Counted from the first letter of the stretch, positions 38,439 to 48,192 are shown. The stretch is DNA of 54,568 nucleotides from Sulfuritalea sp. (GCA_016712985.1 JADJQA010000022.1:1-54568); one strand, 5' to 3'. Made by a program: numbers and translations. Notes: generated by a model from the sequence alone, not told the origin.

Positions 38439-41400
38439 TCACCCCGCATGGCGAGGAGGCTCTTGGCTCGGGCTGGCCGATTCCGCCGCGGGCGCCGGCA
38501 ACTCTCGCAGCGCCTGGGCCAGGCGGGCCAGTTCGGCTGCGCATTTACGCATCCGATAGTTGATGGCCGACTTCTTCGCTCCAGTACGCAGCCCTTCCTC
38601 GATCTTGCTTGCTTGCGCTGCGACACGTTGCGCGCCGACCAGTCCCGCAATCCCTTTCAGGTTGTGGGCCAGAACGCGCGCGGCATCGTGCTCCTCCGAT
38701 GCCAGGTGCTCACGCAAGCGCGTCATCTGGTGCTCGTGGGCCTTGATGAAGCGCTCCAACTGAGTGTGGTAAGCGACGATCGTTTCCGGCGAACGCAGCC
38801 AGGCCGGGCCAACTTCCAGGCCCTGAATCTGCAATAGGGCGCGGCTCAACTCGCTGTCGCAGGCTTCAGCGACGTCACTGGAAACCGGCCGGTCGGACAG
38901 GTATTTGCCAAGGGCAGCGGCGAGCGTGGAAGGCGTCACCGGCTTGCCGAGGTAAGCGTTCATGCCGGCGTCGAGGCAACGCTGGCGATCCTCGGCAAAG
39001 GCGTTCGCCGTCAGGGCAATGATGGGTGTGGCGCCGTAGCCAGGCAGCGCGCGGATGGCACGCGTGGCTGTCAGGCCGTCCATCCCGGGCATCTGCATGT
39101 CCATCAGGATCAGATCGTAGGCGCCGGCCCGCGCGCTTTCGACAGCCTCCGCGCCGTTGCTTGCGAGGTCGGTCTCACAGCCGAGGCTGCCCAGCATCTC
39201 CAGTACGATCTCCGCGCTCTGCGAATGATCCTCGGCGAACAAAATGTGCCTGCCATGCAAGGAAGTCGGCACCGGAGTGGCGGGCGCCGCTGTGTCCGAC
39301 CGCAGATTGCCGGTGGCGCGCGGCAGGACCAGCTCGAAACTGAAAATGCTGCCCGCTCCCACCTGACTGTCGACCTGGATCGTTCCCCCCATCAAGGCCA
39401 CCAGTTGCTTGCTGATGCTCAGCCCCAACCCGGTGCCGCCGTGTTGGCGCGTCGCCGACGCATTGCCCTGTGCGAATGGTTCGAACAGTCGCGCTTGATC
39501 GACCGACGCAATGCCGCAGCCGGTATCCGCCACCGTGAAGTGCAGCGTGACGCTCGCGCTGTTCTCGGTCACGCAGGCGATGGACAGGCTCACCGTGCCC
39601 TTTTCGGTAAACTTGATGCCGTTGCCACACAGGTTGATCAGCACCTGTGACAGGCGCAGTGCGTCGCCATGCAGCCATAGCCCACGCAATGAAGGCGCGA
39701 CGTCGGTCCTCAGGCTCAAGCCTTTCTCACGCGCCCTGTCACCAAGCATCCGCGTGACCCGCGAGACAACACCGCCGAGGCTGAAGTCGTCCTGGGCGAG
39801 CGCGAGGCGCGCGGCCTCGATCCTCGAGAGGTCCAGGATGTCGTTGATAACCGCCATCAGATGCTCTGAAGTGGCGCAGAGCTGTTCCAGCTTCCGCCTT
39901 TGCATGGGATCGTCGATGTTACGGTGCAGCAGATGAGCCAGGCCGACGATGACGCCAAGCGGCGTACGAATCTCGTGGCTCATGTTGGCGAGGAAGGCCG
40001 CTTTGGCATTGCTCGCGGCCTCGGCCCTTTCCTTGGCCTGTTGCAGTTCCTCCTGCGCTATTTTGAGCGCTGTGATGTCGAGATTGATACCCGCCCAGCA
40101 AGTTGTGTTGCCCTTCTCATCCTTGATTCGCGCCCCGCGCGCCAGTACGTGATGCCACTTGCCGTCAACGCCGAGGAAGCGGTGTTCCCGGTCCCAGGTG
40201 CCGCCGGTGCGTACGCATTCCTGCCACGCTGCAATGGTGGCTTCGGCATCATCCGGGTGAAGTACATTTCCCCAGCCGAAGTCGGAACATTGCTGCTGCG
40301 TTAAGCCGACCATCTTGAGGAAGCTCGCACTTGCATACCTGTTTTGCCCGCTCGGTTCGCAGACCCACACCCCGTAGTCGATGGTTTCGCCGATCCCGCG
40401 GTAGAGCGCCTCGCTCGCTCTAATTCTTTCCTCAGCGTCCTTGCGCTCGGTGATGTCCTGGGTGGTGCCGAAGCCTCCCAACAGGGTGCCGTCGGCGTCG
40501 AACTCCAGTTCGGCCCGCTGGCGCACCCATTTCAATTCCCCGTCTGCCCGCAGCCGATGCTCGATGTCGTAGGGTTCGCCGCGCAGGGCGGCCTGCCATG
40601 CGGTGTCCACGTAGGCGCGGTCGTCGGGGTGCACGCAGTCGAGGAAAGACTCGTAGGTCATCGCGGTGCCGGCGGGAACCGCGAAGATGCGGTAATTTTC
40701 TTCCGACCATGTCAGTTCGTTGCGACGAACGTCCAGGCGCCAGCTACCGATGGCCCCGACTTGCTGGGCGCGTTGCAGATCCCGCTCGCTGAGGCGCAAG
40801 CGCTCCATCGCCAGCTTGCCCGCCGTGATGTCTTCGGAAAAGATCACCATGCCGCCCACGCTGCCGGCGGCAGTATTCCATGGCAGCACTTCCCAGCGCA
40901 GCCATTGCACGCTGCCGTCGGCCCGCTCGAAGCGGTCCTCATCGGTGCGGATGGTTTCGCCCGCCAGCACGCGGCGATGTATTTCCTTCCAGGACTCGGG
41001 GATTTCGGGAAAGACTTCGTAGTGGGAAAGGCCGCGGATATCGCGGTCGCCGAGCCCAAAGTCTTCCATCCAGCGGCGGCTGGCGGCGATGTAGCGGATG
41101 TCGCGGTCGAGCATGGCGAGCGCGGTGAGGGCGTGCTGGATGAATATGCGGAGCTGCAGCTCCTTCTCGCGCAGGGCTTGCTCGACACGTCTGCGCTCCG
41201 TGATGTCGACGCAGGAGCCGATGTAACCGAGGAAGTCGCCTTCAGGGCCGTGATCCGGCGCAGCGCGCTCCAGTATCCAGCGAAACGCCCCCTGGGCATC
41301 GCGCAGGCGGTATTCCACTTCGAATTCTTCCCGCCGGTCAAAGGCTTCGCAGTAGATGCTGAAGCGGCGCTGGAAATCGTCGGGGTGCACGCCTTCGGTC

Positions 41401-41750
41401 CAGCCATTGCCGATCTCCTGCGCCATGGTGCGCCCCGTGAAGTCGAGCCAGCGCTGGTTGAACCAATGACCTAGTTTGTCCGGGCCGGCCGTCCAGATGA
41501 GGACCGGCGCATTGTTGGCCATCGCACGGAAGCGCGCCGCGCTTTCGCGCAGCGCACTCATGCCCTGCCGTTCATGCTCGTAGGCTTCCCGCGGACGCAC
41601 ATAGCTCAGACCGTCGCGACTCAGAACGGCGTCTGCCTCGCCGCTATCGAGGGCGTGAAGCACAGCCTCCGCCTTTTCCAGGCGCGCTTTCAAGTCGTCG
41701 GGATCTGCTTCAGGTTCGATGATCCGCTCCGTTGAGCCCAAGTGCCGCAA
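38439..41750 (-). CDS. Multi-PAS hybrid histidine kinase with receiver and Hpt
   Basis: About 1103 residues, intact. N-terminal helix DLKARLEKAEAVLHALDSGE (shared by kinases linked to KaiBC); four PAS/PAC units (about 70-190, 200-310, 325-435 and 445-570; e.g. NNAPVLIWTAGPDKLGHWFN, HALTALAMLDRDIRYIAASR); HisKA with NMSHEIRTPLGVIVGLAHLL; HATPase with NLCGNGIKFTEKG and GGTGLGLSISKQLVALMGG; receiver LILMDMQMPGMDGLTATRAI; Hpt with ARVLAHNLKGIAGLVGA (phospho-His). No membrane segments. The first in-frame start candidate is TTG 41750, inside kaiB; TTG 41741 is the next, and no ATG or GTG precedes the conserved helix. Translational coupling to kaiB is likely. Confidence 0.9.
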   Translation of the reverse strand: MRHLGSTERIIEPEADPDDLKARLEKAEAVLHALDSGEADAVLSRDGLSYVRPREAYEHERQGMSALRESAARFRAMANNAPVLIWTAGPDKLGHWFNQRWLDFTGRTMAQEIGNGWTEGVHPDDFQRRFSIYCEAFDRREEFEVEYRLRDAQGAFRWILERAAPDHGPEGDFLGYIGSCVDITERRRVEQALREKELQLRIFIQHALTALAMLDRDIRYIAASRRWMEDFGLGDRDIRGLSHYEVFPEIPESWKEIHRRVLAGETIRTDEDRFERADGSVQWLRWEVLPWNTAAGSVGGMVIFSEDITAGKLAMERLRLSERDLQRAQQVGAIGSWRLDVRRNELTWSEENYRIFAVPAGTAMTYESFLDCVHPDDRAYVDTAWQAALRGEPYDIEHRLRADGELKWVRQRAELEFDADGTLLGGFGTTQDITERKDAEERIRASEALYRGIGETIDYGVWVCEPSGQNRYASASFLKMVGLTQQQCSDFGWGNVLHPDDAEATIAAWQECVRTGGTWDREHRFLGVDGKWHHVLARGARIKDEKGNTTCWAGINLDITALKIAQEELQQAKERAEAASNAKAAFLANMSHEIRTPLGVIVGLAHLLHRNIDDPMQRRKLEQLCATSEHLMAVINDILDLSRIEAARLALAQDDFSLGGVVSRVTRMLGDRAREKGLSLRTDVAPSLRGLWLHGDALRLSQVLINLCGNGIKFTEKGTVSLSIACVTENSASVTLHFTVADTGCGIASVDQARLFEPFAQGNASATRQHGGTGLGLSISKQLVALMGGTIQVDSQVGAGSIFSFELVLPRATGNLRSDTAAPATPVPTSLHGRHILFAEDHSQSAEIVLEMLGSLGCETDLASNGAEAVESARAGAYDLILMDMQMPGMDGLTATRAIRALPGYGATPIIALTANAFAEDRQRCLDAGMNAYLGKPVTPSTLAAALGKYLSDRPVSSDVAEACDSELSRALLQIQGLEVGPAWLRSPETIVAYHTQLERFIKAHEHQMTRLREHLASEEHDAARVLAHNLKGIAGLVGAQRVAAQASKIEEGLRTGAKKSAINYRMRKCAAELARLAQALRELPAPAAESASPSQEPPRHAG

Positions 41751-42000
41751 GGACTGTCGGCTCGTCGGTCAGTGCGCCGAACAGGGTTACGGGGCGCGGC
41801 GACACCATGAGCAACGTCGGCGCCACCATAATATGGGCATGCAACGCCGCCTCGAAATCCACCAGGACGTCGATCACTTCGATGCGGTGGCGGCCTGGCA
41901 GGTGGGCGTTGCACAGCGTACGCAAGTTGTGCTCTGCAAGGTGCGAATTTGGTTCGTCATCGGCCACGAACAGGCGAAACTGGAAATCGCTGCCGCCCAT
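41710..42000 (-). CDS. kaiB: KaiB-like protein
   Basis: 96 residues from ATG 42000: MGGSDFQFRLFVADDEPNSH, LAEHNLRTLCNAHLPGRHRI, EVIDVLVDFEAALHAHIMVA and PTLLMVSPRPVTLFGALTDE. KaiB hallmarks are LFVAxxxPNSxxAxxNLRxLC, the IEVIDVLxxP-like strand and APTLxxxxPxPVxxxxGxLxD. It has a thioredoxin-like fold. In cyanobacteria KaiB switches fold to bind KaiC; in bacteria without KaiA its role is less clear. It begins two bases after the kaiC stop and its 3' end overlaps the kinase gene. Intact. Confidence 0.88.
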   Translation of the reverse strand: MGGSDFQFRLFVADDEPNSHLAEHNLRTLCNAHLPGRHRIEVIDVLVDFEAALHAHIMVAPTLLMVSPRPVTLFGALTDEPTVLAALGLNGADHRT

Positions 42001-42001
42001 G

Positions 42002-43416
42002 TCAGTCCCCCGCCACTTCGATACCGCCATCGGTGATAGACAACTTGTGGTAGCGGTTCGAGTGGCCGGAGCCGCGGGACTTCACCACCAGGAGCTTGCG
42101 CTGCAAGCCGCTCTCTTCCGTTGCCAGCCGCAGGATGAGGATGGTGTCGATGATGGAGGAAATGCCGATGCCGCTGATTTCCTCCTGATTCATGAAACCC
42201 GCCGTCTGATTGGTGATGAGGATGGTGATGCCTTTGTTCTTGCAGGCATTGGTCAGGCGCATGAGGTACTCGAAGGCGGCCTGCGCCGTTCGAAGCGGTG
42301 GCAGGCGGAGGCGGACTCCATCACCACGGACGTCGGCTGCATCTCCTTGATCAGGGCAAAAGCCTTGACCAGGTGCTGCTCCGCGCCCGTGGCCTCCGGC
42401 AGGGCCGTCAGGAAGCGCAGGCTGCCAGCGGCAATCGGCGGACGCAGATCGATGCCGGGGCTCTGCATCGCCGACAGCAGGGCCGCCTCCGACTCCTCGA
42501 AACTTATGTACAAGACCTTTTCGCCTCGCCCGCAGGCCGCCAGGGAAAAGGCGCTGCACAGAGTGGTCTTGCCGGTGCCGCTGCTGCCCGAGACGAGGAT
42601 GCTGGAAGCGCGCCGAAAACCGCCGCCGATGAGGCCATCCAGCCCCGCCACGCCGGTCGAAAACCGCTCCCCCAGGGGCCGGTGCGACAGGTTTGTTTCG
42701 GAAATCGGCAGCAGCGTGATTCCGGGCCGGCCGATAACGAATGGATATTCGTTGGTGCCGAAGCCGGAGCCGCGATACTTGACGACCCGCAGCCGGCGCG
42801 TGCTCAACTGCCCGAGCACGCGGTTATCCACATGGATGACGCAATCGGCCATGTAGTCCATGAAGTCGTAATGGCGTGCGTGATCGGCATCGCGTGGCGC
42901 CTTCACCGTCAGGAGCGCGGTGATGTCGCGCTCCGCCAGCCACCGGTGCAGCGCCAGCAGCTCGTTCTGCGCCCGGGTCTCGTCGCTGATGAGGCGCATC
43001 AGCACGTCCAGCGCGTCGATGACCACGCGCTTGGCGCCCATCGCCTTCAGCTTGTGATCGAGGATGGCGAGGAACGGCTGGATGCCGAACTCGCCGGTAA
43101 TGACGGCCTTCGGCTCCATGCGCGCTTCGAACAGGAAGAGCGTGCCGTGCTGTTCCTGCTCCGCCAGTTGCCACTCCAGCGTCAGGGCGTTGACGCGCAA
43201 TGCGGCGGCCCGTTCCTCGAAGGAGATGAAGATGCCCGGTTCGCCGGCCAGGGCGCTGCGGTACAGGAACTCCAGACCGAACAGGGTCTTGCCGGCACCG
43301 GGTCCACCGATGATCAGCGAGGTGCGCCCGGCCGGCAGACCCCCATGGAGTATCTGGTCCAGGCCTTCGATTCGCGTGGGGCATTTGCGGAGGGCGTCAT
43401 CCTGATCCTGGGCCAT
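42002..43416 (-). CDS. kaiC: KaiC-like double ATPase, one frameshift
   Basis: Starts MAQDQDDALRKCPTRIEGLD at 43416. Two RecA-like domains: CI with Walker A GGPGAGKT, catalytic SFEER and Walker B-like KRVVIDALD; CII from about residue 245 with GSSGTGKT, ISFEESEAALLSAMQSPG and TSVVMESASA. A one-base shift near 42298 separates MESASA from RLTNACKNKGITILITNQTA in the other frame. At the place of the cyanobacterial phosphosites (Ser431-Thr432) it reads GISSIIDTILIL, that is Ser-Ser. C-terminal VVKSRGSGHSNRYHKLSITD. About 470 residues, normal for KaiC. First gene of a four-gene operon. Confidence 0.88.
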
Positions 43417-43956
43417 GGCGTTGTTCCTGTATCAACGGGTCTGGCAAGACTCAAGTCTGGCCAACAGAACGATGTATTGATTTGATTCGATTTGATTTCC
43501 GCGATCTTCTCGGCATTATCTTAGCCCCCGCCCCCCCCGTCAAGGACTGGACGAGGATTGCAGAATTCCCCGCGCCTCTCGATCAAAGCGACCAGGTTCT
43601 GCATTCTTGATCAACGGTTGGATCTGATTATTGCCGATTCAGGATAGCTGTGCCGCGCGGGCCGGCTGTAGCTGGTTACTGCTTGTGGTCAATGGTCGCC
43701 AGGGCGCAGCGGAATTTGAAAAGCGCTCAGGCACTTGCGTTCTCGGAAGGAAGGGAGGCTACTCCGCCCATGCCTGCCAAGGGCGCCATGCACTTCCCCA
43801 AACACCGCATTTGCCCCAATCCGCAGCGACCTTGCAATGATTGCCGGTCCTATGTGCTGTGGCGCACGGACTGGCGGCCGTCGGAACCCAATAATTGCGA
43901 TGCGAACTTCGTCTCGCCGTCCTGGGAAAATCGCACGCCCCTACCCGTACCCCGCC
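43417..43956. other. Intergenic between kaiC and the AsmA gene
   Basis: 540 bases, divergent promoters expected. There is a C-rich run at 43524-43541. A frame from ATG 43770 reads MPAKGAMHFPKHRICPNPQR and PCNDCRSYVLWRTDW, with a cluster of cysteines, but there is no good ribosome site and the family is not recognised. I do not call it a gene. Confidence 0.4.
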
Positions 43957-45965
43957 ATGACCCTGCCTCGTTGGCTCAAATGGATAGCCGGAGTCTCTGC
44001 CGCACTTGTCGTGCTGTTGATTCTGCTCGCCGCGTTTCTCGACTGGAACTGGTTGCGCGATCCGATTGCGCGCAGGGTCGCCGCGGCTACCGGCAGAAGC
44101 GTCGCCATCAACGGCGATCTGAACGTACATCTTTCGTTGCGGCCGCGCATCGTCGCCAACGACATTGTCCTCGGCAACGCGCCAGGGAGCCGCGAGCCGG
44201 TCATGGCGGCGATCAAGCGCCTCGATTTCAGGATCGACCTCCTCAAGCTTTTGACCGGCGTTGTGGAATTGCCAGAGGTCGCATTGTCCGACCCCCGCGT
44301 GCTACTCGAAGTGAATGGAGACGGCGTGCCGAATTGGATTTTCAAGATGGGGGACAAGGACATGTCGTTCAAGTTTCCGACCATCAACGAGCTGACCATG
44401 GATCGCGGCAGCGTGACGTATCGCGATCCCGCCATCAATACCGAGATGGTAGTTGTCCTGAGAACCGTGGAAGGCGATCAGGCCTGACCGGCCCCCGGCC
44501 TGGAATTGGAAGGAAAGGGCCGCTTCAAGGGGCTGCCGACCACGTTTCATGCCCGTGGCGGCGCGTTGCTGAGTCTGCGCGATGCCGAGCAGCCCTACCC
44601 GATCGTGGCGAGCGCGAAGCTGGGAAGCACCAAGGCCGGTATCGACGGCATGTTGCGGAACCCGCTGCACCTCAAGGGAGAGCAGTTGAACTTCAAGCTC
44701 GAGGGCAGCGACCTGGCGTTACTCTTTCCGATCATCGGCGTGCCTTTTCCGCCGACACCATCGTACAAGCTCGCAGGATTCCTCGATCATGCCGGCGACG
44801 TGTGGACATTTCGCCGCTTCAAAGGCGCTGTCGGCCAAAGCGATGTCGCTGGAGATTTCGCGGTCGATCGCGGCACGCAGCCCCAGATGATCACCGCCAG
44901 CCTGGTCTCGAAGCAATTGTTCATGAAGGACCTCGGCGGATTCATAGGATCCGTCCGCGGTACGCAGCGCAGTCCGACTCCGCCGCCCGCCGGCAGGTTG
45001 CTCCCAGCCGAGCCGTTCAGCCTTGAAAAGCTGAAGGCGGCAAATGCGGAGGTGCATTTCGTCGGCGAGAAGATCTTCAGCGAGTACTTGCCGATCAGCA
45101 AAATGACGGCGCATCTCATCGTAAGCGATGGTGTTCTCAAACTCGTACCGCTGGATTTCGAGATCGCCGGCGGAAATCTGGTGTCCCACATCGAAATGGA
45201 CGGGCGCAAGCCGCGCATCGTCACACGCGCGGACATCACTGCGAAAAGACTGCACCTGGATCAGATGTTTCCGCTTCCAGGCTGGCCGCTGCCGATACCG
45301 GCACCATGGGTGGGCGCGCCAAACTCGTGGGCAACGGCAACTCGATAGCGCAAATGCTGGCATCGGCAAACGGCGAAGCGGCGCTGATCATGGATGGCGG
45401 AACGGTCGGCGAGTTGATGCTCAGGCTGTCGAACCTCGACATCGCGAATTCGCTCGTTGCGCTGCTGGGCGGCGACAAGCAGGTGCCGATTCTTTGCATG
45501 GTGGGCAATTTCAAGGCGGTCGACGGCGATTTCATGGTCGAGGCCCTGGTGCTCGATACTTCCAAGGTCAACATCACCGGCAGCGGCAACGTGAACTTCA
45601 TCGACGAATCGCTTCACCTAAGGTTGGTGTCCCAGTCAAAGGGTTTCAGTCTGGCATCGCTGCGCGGTCCCATCGCTGTCACCGGATCGTTCAAGAATCC
45701 GGTGCTGCGGCCTGAATTGGGTGGAGTGATTGCGCGAAGCGGCCTCGCCCTCGCCCTGGGTGCGGCGACGGGAGGCCTGGGGGCGCTGATACCCCTGCTC
45801 GACTTTGGCAAGGACAGGGACAGCAACTGCGCCGCGCTGGTGAGCCAGGCCAAGTCCGATGCGGGCGTAAAGGCGAGCGACATGTCGCCACGCGTCAGAA
45901 AGTGCCTCGCCAAATGCAATCCCGCCCCTGCAAGCGAACCACCGGCGCCAGCGGTCGGGCAAAGA
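43957..45965 (+). CDS. AsmA family protein, frameshifted
   Basis: ATG 43957 gives MTLPRWLKWIAGVSAALVVL with one N-terminal membrane anchor. Then LDWNWLRDPIARRVAAATGR and SVAINGDLNVHLSLRPRIVA, the typical AsmA start (RDxIARxVxxxTGRxxxI.GdL). Shifts occur near 44487 and 45330. Later blocks: FKLEGSDLALLFPIIGVPFP, GGTVGELMLRLSNLDIANSL, FIDESLHLRLVSQSKGFSLA and GALIPLLDFGKDRDSNCAAL, which are the family's C-terminal part. About 665 codons. AsmA-like proteins are inner-membrane-anchored, periplasm-facing and linked to outer-membrane lipid or protein traffic. The true stop is unclear; the frame runs on into the next gene. Confidence 0.8.
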
Positions 45966-45969
45966 ACCG

Positions 45970-46851
45970 TTGACACGTTTCCTCCAGGATTGGACCGACG
46001 CCATGAAACCATCGATCACCGGACGACGCTCCGAATTGGCAAGCATCCTCGCGCAGCAGCATGCGCCGAGCGCACTCGAAAACATCCACATCAACCTTGC
46101 CGGACAGCAGGCAAACACCCTGTTGCACGACGGGCACGCGTGGAAAGATTTCGCCCGCCTGGCACTGGCCGGAACCCGCCGCGCGATACGCTCGGCCGTT
46201 GCCGACCGCGCGCCGATGCTGGTCCACGCCAGCTTCGCCTTCGTGCACAGCGTCGAGCATGGCGCCAGGCTGGCTGAGCCGCTACGCTCCTCGCTCGACG
46301 CCATCCTCGAATGCGAGGCGCTGGCCCTGTCGGCTCCGGTGCCTGCCTGCGTGGTGCGCCTCGGCTATCTGTACGGCCCTCAGAGCGCTGATCTGCGGGC
46401 CTATCGCGCCGCCTTTCGTCTCGGCCGGCCGTATTGGTCCGGTCCGCCCAAAGCGCTGCAATACCACCTTCACCAGCTCGATGCCGCCTCGGCGCTGTTG
46501 GCCGCCGCGCGTCCACGAAACGCGGCAAAGATCTGCTACGCCACCGATGGTCTCCCGGTTTCGTTCATGCGATTGATGGATGCATTCGCGCATCGCGTCG
46601 GCCGGCGCACCCCGCTTCATCTGCCGTTGCGGTCGAAGGCGTGGGCCAGGTTGATCATTCGGGAAGAACACATGCAGCAAGCGGCACTGGCGATGCCAAA
46701 TCTGGCGCCGACGCCGCGCGTGCCGGGACGGAAGCCGAAGTATCCGGACTACCAGGCCGGGCTCGATCAGATCATCGAAGCCTGGTCAGCAAAAGAAATC
46801 CCGGACGGTCTCAGGCGAATTCCGGCAATGGACATACCTATTGCAGAGTGA
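45970..46851 (+). CDS. NAD-dependent epimerase-like (SDR) protein, N-terminally incomplete
   Basis: The frame opens at about TTG 45970 (ATG 46003 MKPSITGRRSELASI is possible). SDR-like core: ALENIHINLAGQQANTLL, FARLALAGTRRAIRSAVADR, VVRLGYLYGPQSADLRAYRA, RPYWSGPPKALQYHLHQLDA and DGLPVSFMRLMDAFAHRVGR. These match the middle and C-terminal parts of extended SDRs. The N-terminal NAD loop GxxGxxG is absent and no YxxxK is visible where expected (after ASFAFVHSVEHG), so activity is doubtful as written. It is joined almost directly to the AsmA C-terminus. The last ten or so codons (IPAMDIPIAE) come from repeat R1-C. Confidence 0.6.
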   Translation: MTRFLQDWTDAMKPSITGRRSELASILAQQHAPSALENIHINLAGQQANTLLHDGHAWKDFARLALAGTRRAIRSAVADRAPMLVHASFAFVHSVEHGARLAEPLRSSLDAILECEALALSAPVPACVVRLGYLYGPQSADLRAYRAAFRLGRPYWSGPPKALQYHLHQLDAASALLAAARPRNAAKICYATDGLPVSFMRLMDAFAHRVGRRTPLHLPLRSKAWARLIIREEHMQQAALAMPNLAPTPRVPGRKPKYPDYQAGLDQIIEAWSAKEIPDGLRRIPAMDIPIAE

Positions 46852-47184
46852 GGGAGCGCTCCTCTCCCCTTGCGGGCTAGCGTATGCACACATCTCAACG
46901 GCACCGTCTCCCCGGCGAAAGCCGGGGTCCAGAAGGGCTGAGGCGATGGACTTCGGGACGGTCTTCGGCAAGAAAAGCCAAGACATACAGGGTAAATCGA
47001 TGTTTTGCGGTCCCCGTCCACTGGATTCCGGCCTGCGCCGGAATGACGGGGAGATGTGTGCATACGCTAGCCCCTGCGGAAGGGTTGGGGAGAGGGGCGG
47101 TGGCCCGGCCGGCCCCTCTCCCGCAAGGGGAGATGGGAGAAGTTGCTCACGGCAATTGGTACGAACATTTCAAAAAGCAGCCTT
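46811..47184 (+). repeat. Composite repeat R1, copy C, inner segment inverted
   Basis: Outer parts match copies A and B (AGGCGAATTCCGGCAATGGA ... TTGGTACGAACATTTC). Inverted repeats at 46876-46896 and 47051-47071 are exact complements. The 154-bp inner segment (46897-47050) is the reverse complement of the inner segment of copy B with one base different. It supplies the last codons and stop of the SDR-like gene. Confidence 0.88.
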
Positions 47185-47249
47185 ATGTGGGGTCGCTAAT
47201 TGCGGAAACCCGGAGTGTGGTTCCATTCTCGCGGAGGATATGCGGCCAC

Positions 47250-47558
47250 TCACAATTCACTGCACTGGCCCGGCCAGCAGCCAATTCTTCCATCCAGCAC
47301 GTCGAACAGCAACGCCAACGGAATCAGGGCACAGGCGACATAGAGATGTAGCGCCAGACTCGTCTGGAGATAGGTCATTGTCGCAAACAGTGCGCCCATG
47401 CCACACAGCGCACTGGCCAAAGTAAACCTGTCCGCCAAATGGAAGTCACGGATCATCGAGGAAGGCTTTGAAGCAATCATGGAAATCGCCAATCGGGTTG
47501 TTGAATCATGGAAACCTCGAAAAGTGTTGCGCCAACGACGTAGCAGACGAGGCATCAC
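47250..47558 (-). pseudogene. CDP-alcohol phosphatidyltransferase (PssA-like) N-terminal remnant
   Basis: The minus frame reads MIRDFHLADRFTLASALCGM, GALFATMTYLQTSLALHLYV and ACALIPLALLFDVLDGRI before degenerating to GCWPGQCSEL and a stop. This is the start of PssA/PgsA-type CDP-alcohol phosphatidyltransferases: two membrane helices and the beginning of the metal-binding signature D-G-x2-A-R-x8-G-x3-D-x3-D. The signature is cut right after DGRI, so the last two Asp residues and the following four helices are missing. It ends about 65 bases from repeat R1-C. A preceding stretch (MMPRLLRRWRNTFRGFHDST) may be native leader. Confidence 0.65.
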
Positions 47559-47772
47559 CTTACCCCTGCTGAAACACTCTCACCGTGCGCGAGCCACCAT
47601 AGTAACGAACGGTGCGACACCCGATGTGTCTATGTGCTAGACCGCACAGACGTCGTTAAAACCATTCGTTATGGTGCGCTCATGGCCTGACGGTCATATC
47701 GGCCCGGTCGTGCCGGACAGCACCGGCGACGCACTGGTTCCCTAGTGAAACAAGTTACTGACGGATACGACA

Positions 47773-48192
47773 ATGAACTATGTAGAACGCGACACCTATG
47801 GCATGTACAAATCTCCGACAAACGGCGGCCCTGGGCCGGAGCTGATGGGAGCCGATACACTCAACGGTAATGACGTCTATAACCAGAAGGATGAAGATCT
47901 GGGCGACATCAAGGAAATCATGCTGAACATGCGCACCGGCAAAATCAGTTATGCGGTGCTGTCCTACGGCGGATTCCTGAGCCTGGGCGAGAAACTTTTT
48001 GCCGTGCCATGGGAAGCCTTGAAGCTGGATACGGAGAACAAGCGCTTCGTGCTGAATGTAGATAAGGATCGCCTCGAAAGCGCGCCGGGCTTCGACAAGG
48101 ATAATTGGCCCAATATGGCTGACACGGTGTGGGCAGCGGGTATCAATTCCTTCTATGGAATAAGCCCCAATACCGAAGAGAACCGCGTTTAG
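47773..48192 (+). CDS. PRC-barrel domain protein
   Basis: 139 residues: MNYVERDTYGMYKSPTNGGP, MGADTLNGNDVYNQKDEDLG (the strand GxxVYNxxxExLGxI), IKEIMLNMRTGKISYAVLSY (xxxxGxIxYAVLxxGGFLGxG), GGFLSLGEKLFAVPWEALKL and DKDRLESAPGFDKDNWPNMA. This is a standard bacterial PRC-barrel of the stress or sporulation-like type. No signal peptide. The family binds partners through the barrel; the function here is not known. It commonly occurs near CsbD and DUF883 genes, as here. Intact. Confidence 0.85.
   Translation: MNYVERDTYGMYKSPTNGGPGPELMGADTLNGNDVYNQKDEDLGDIKEIMLNMRTGKISYAVLSYGGFLSLGEKLFAVPWEALKLDTENKRFVLNVDKDRLESAPGFDKDNWPNMADTVWAAGINSFYGISPNTEENRV

Noticed and set aside
40344..41474. 376-codon plus-strand frame opposite the four-PAS kinase
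   Set aside because: The minus strand has unbroken kinase domains; this is a shadow frame.
43770..43960. Cys-rich frame upstream of the AsmA gene
   Set aside because: No ribosome site, no recognisable family, and it runs out of frame into the AsmA start.
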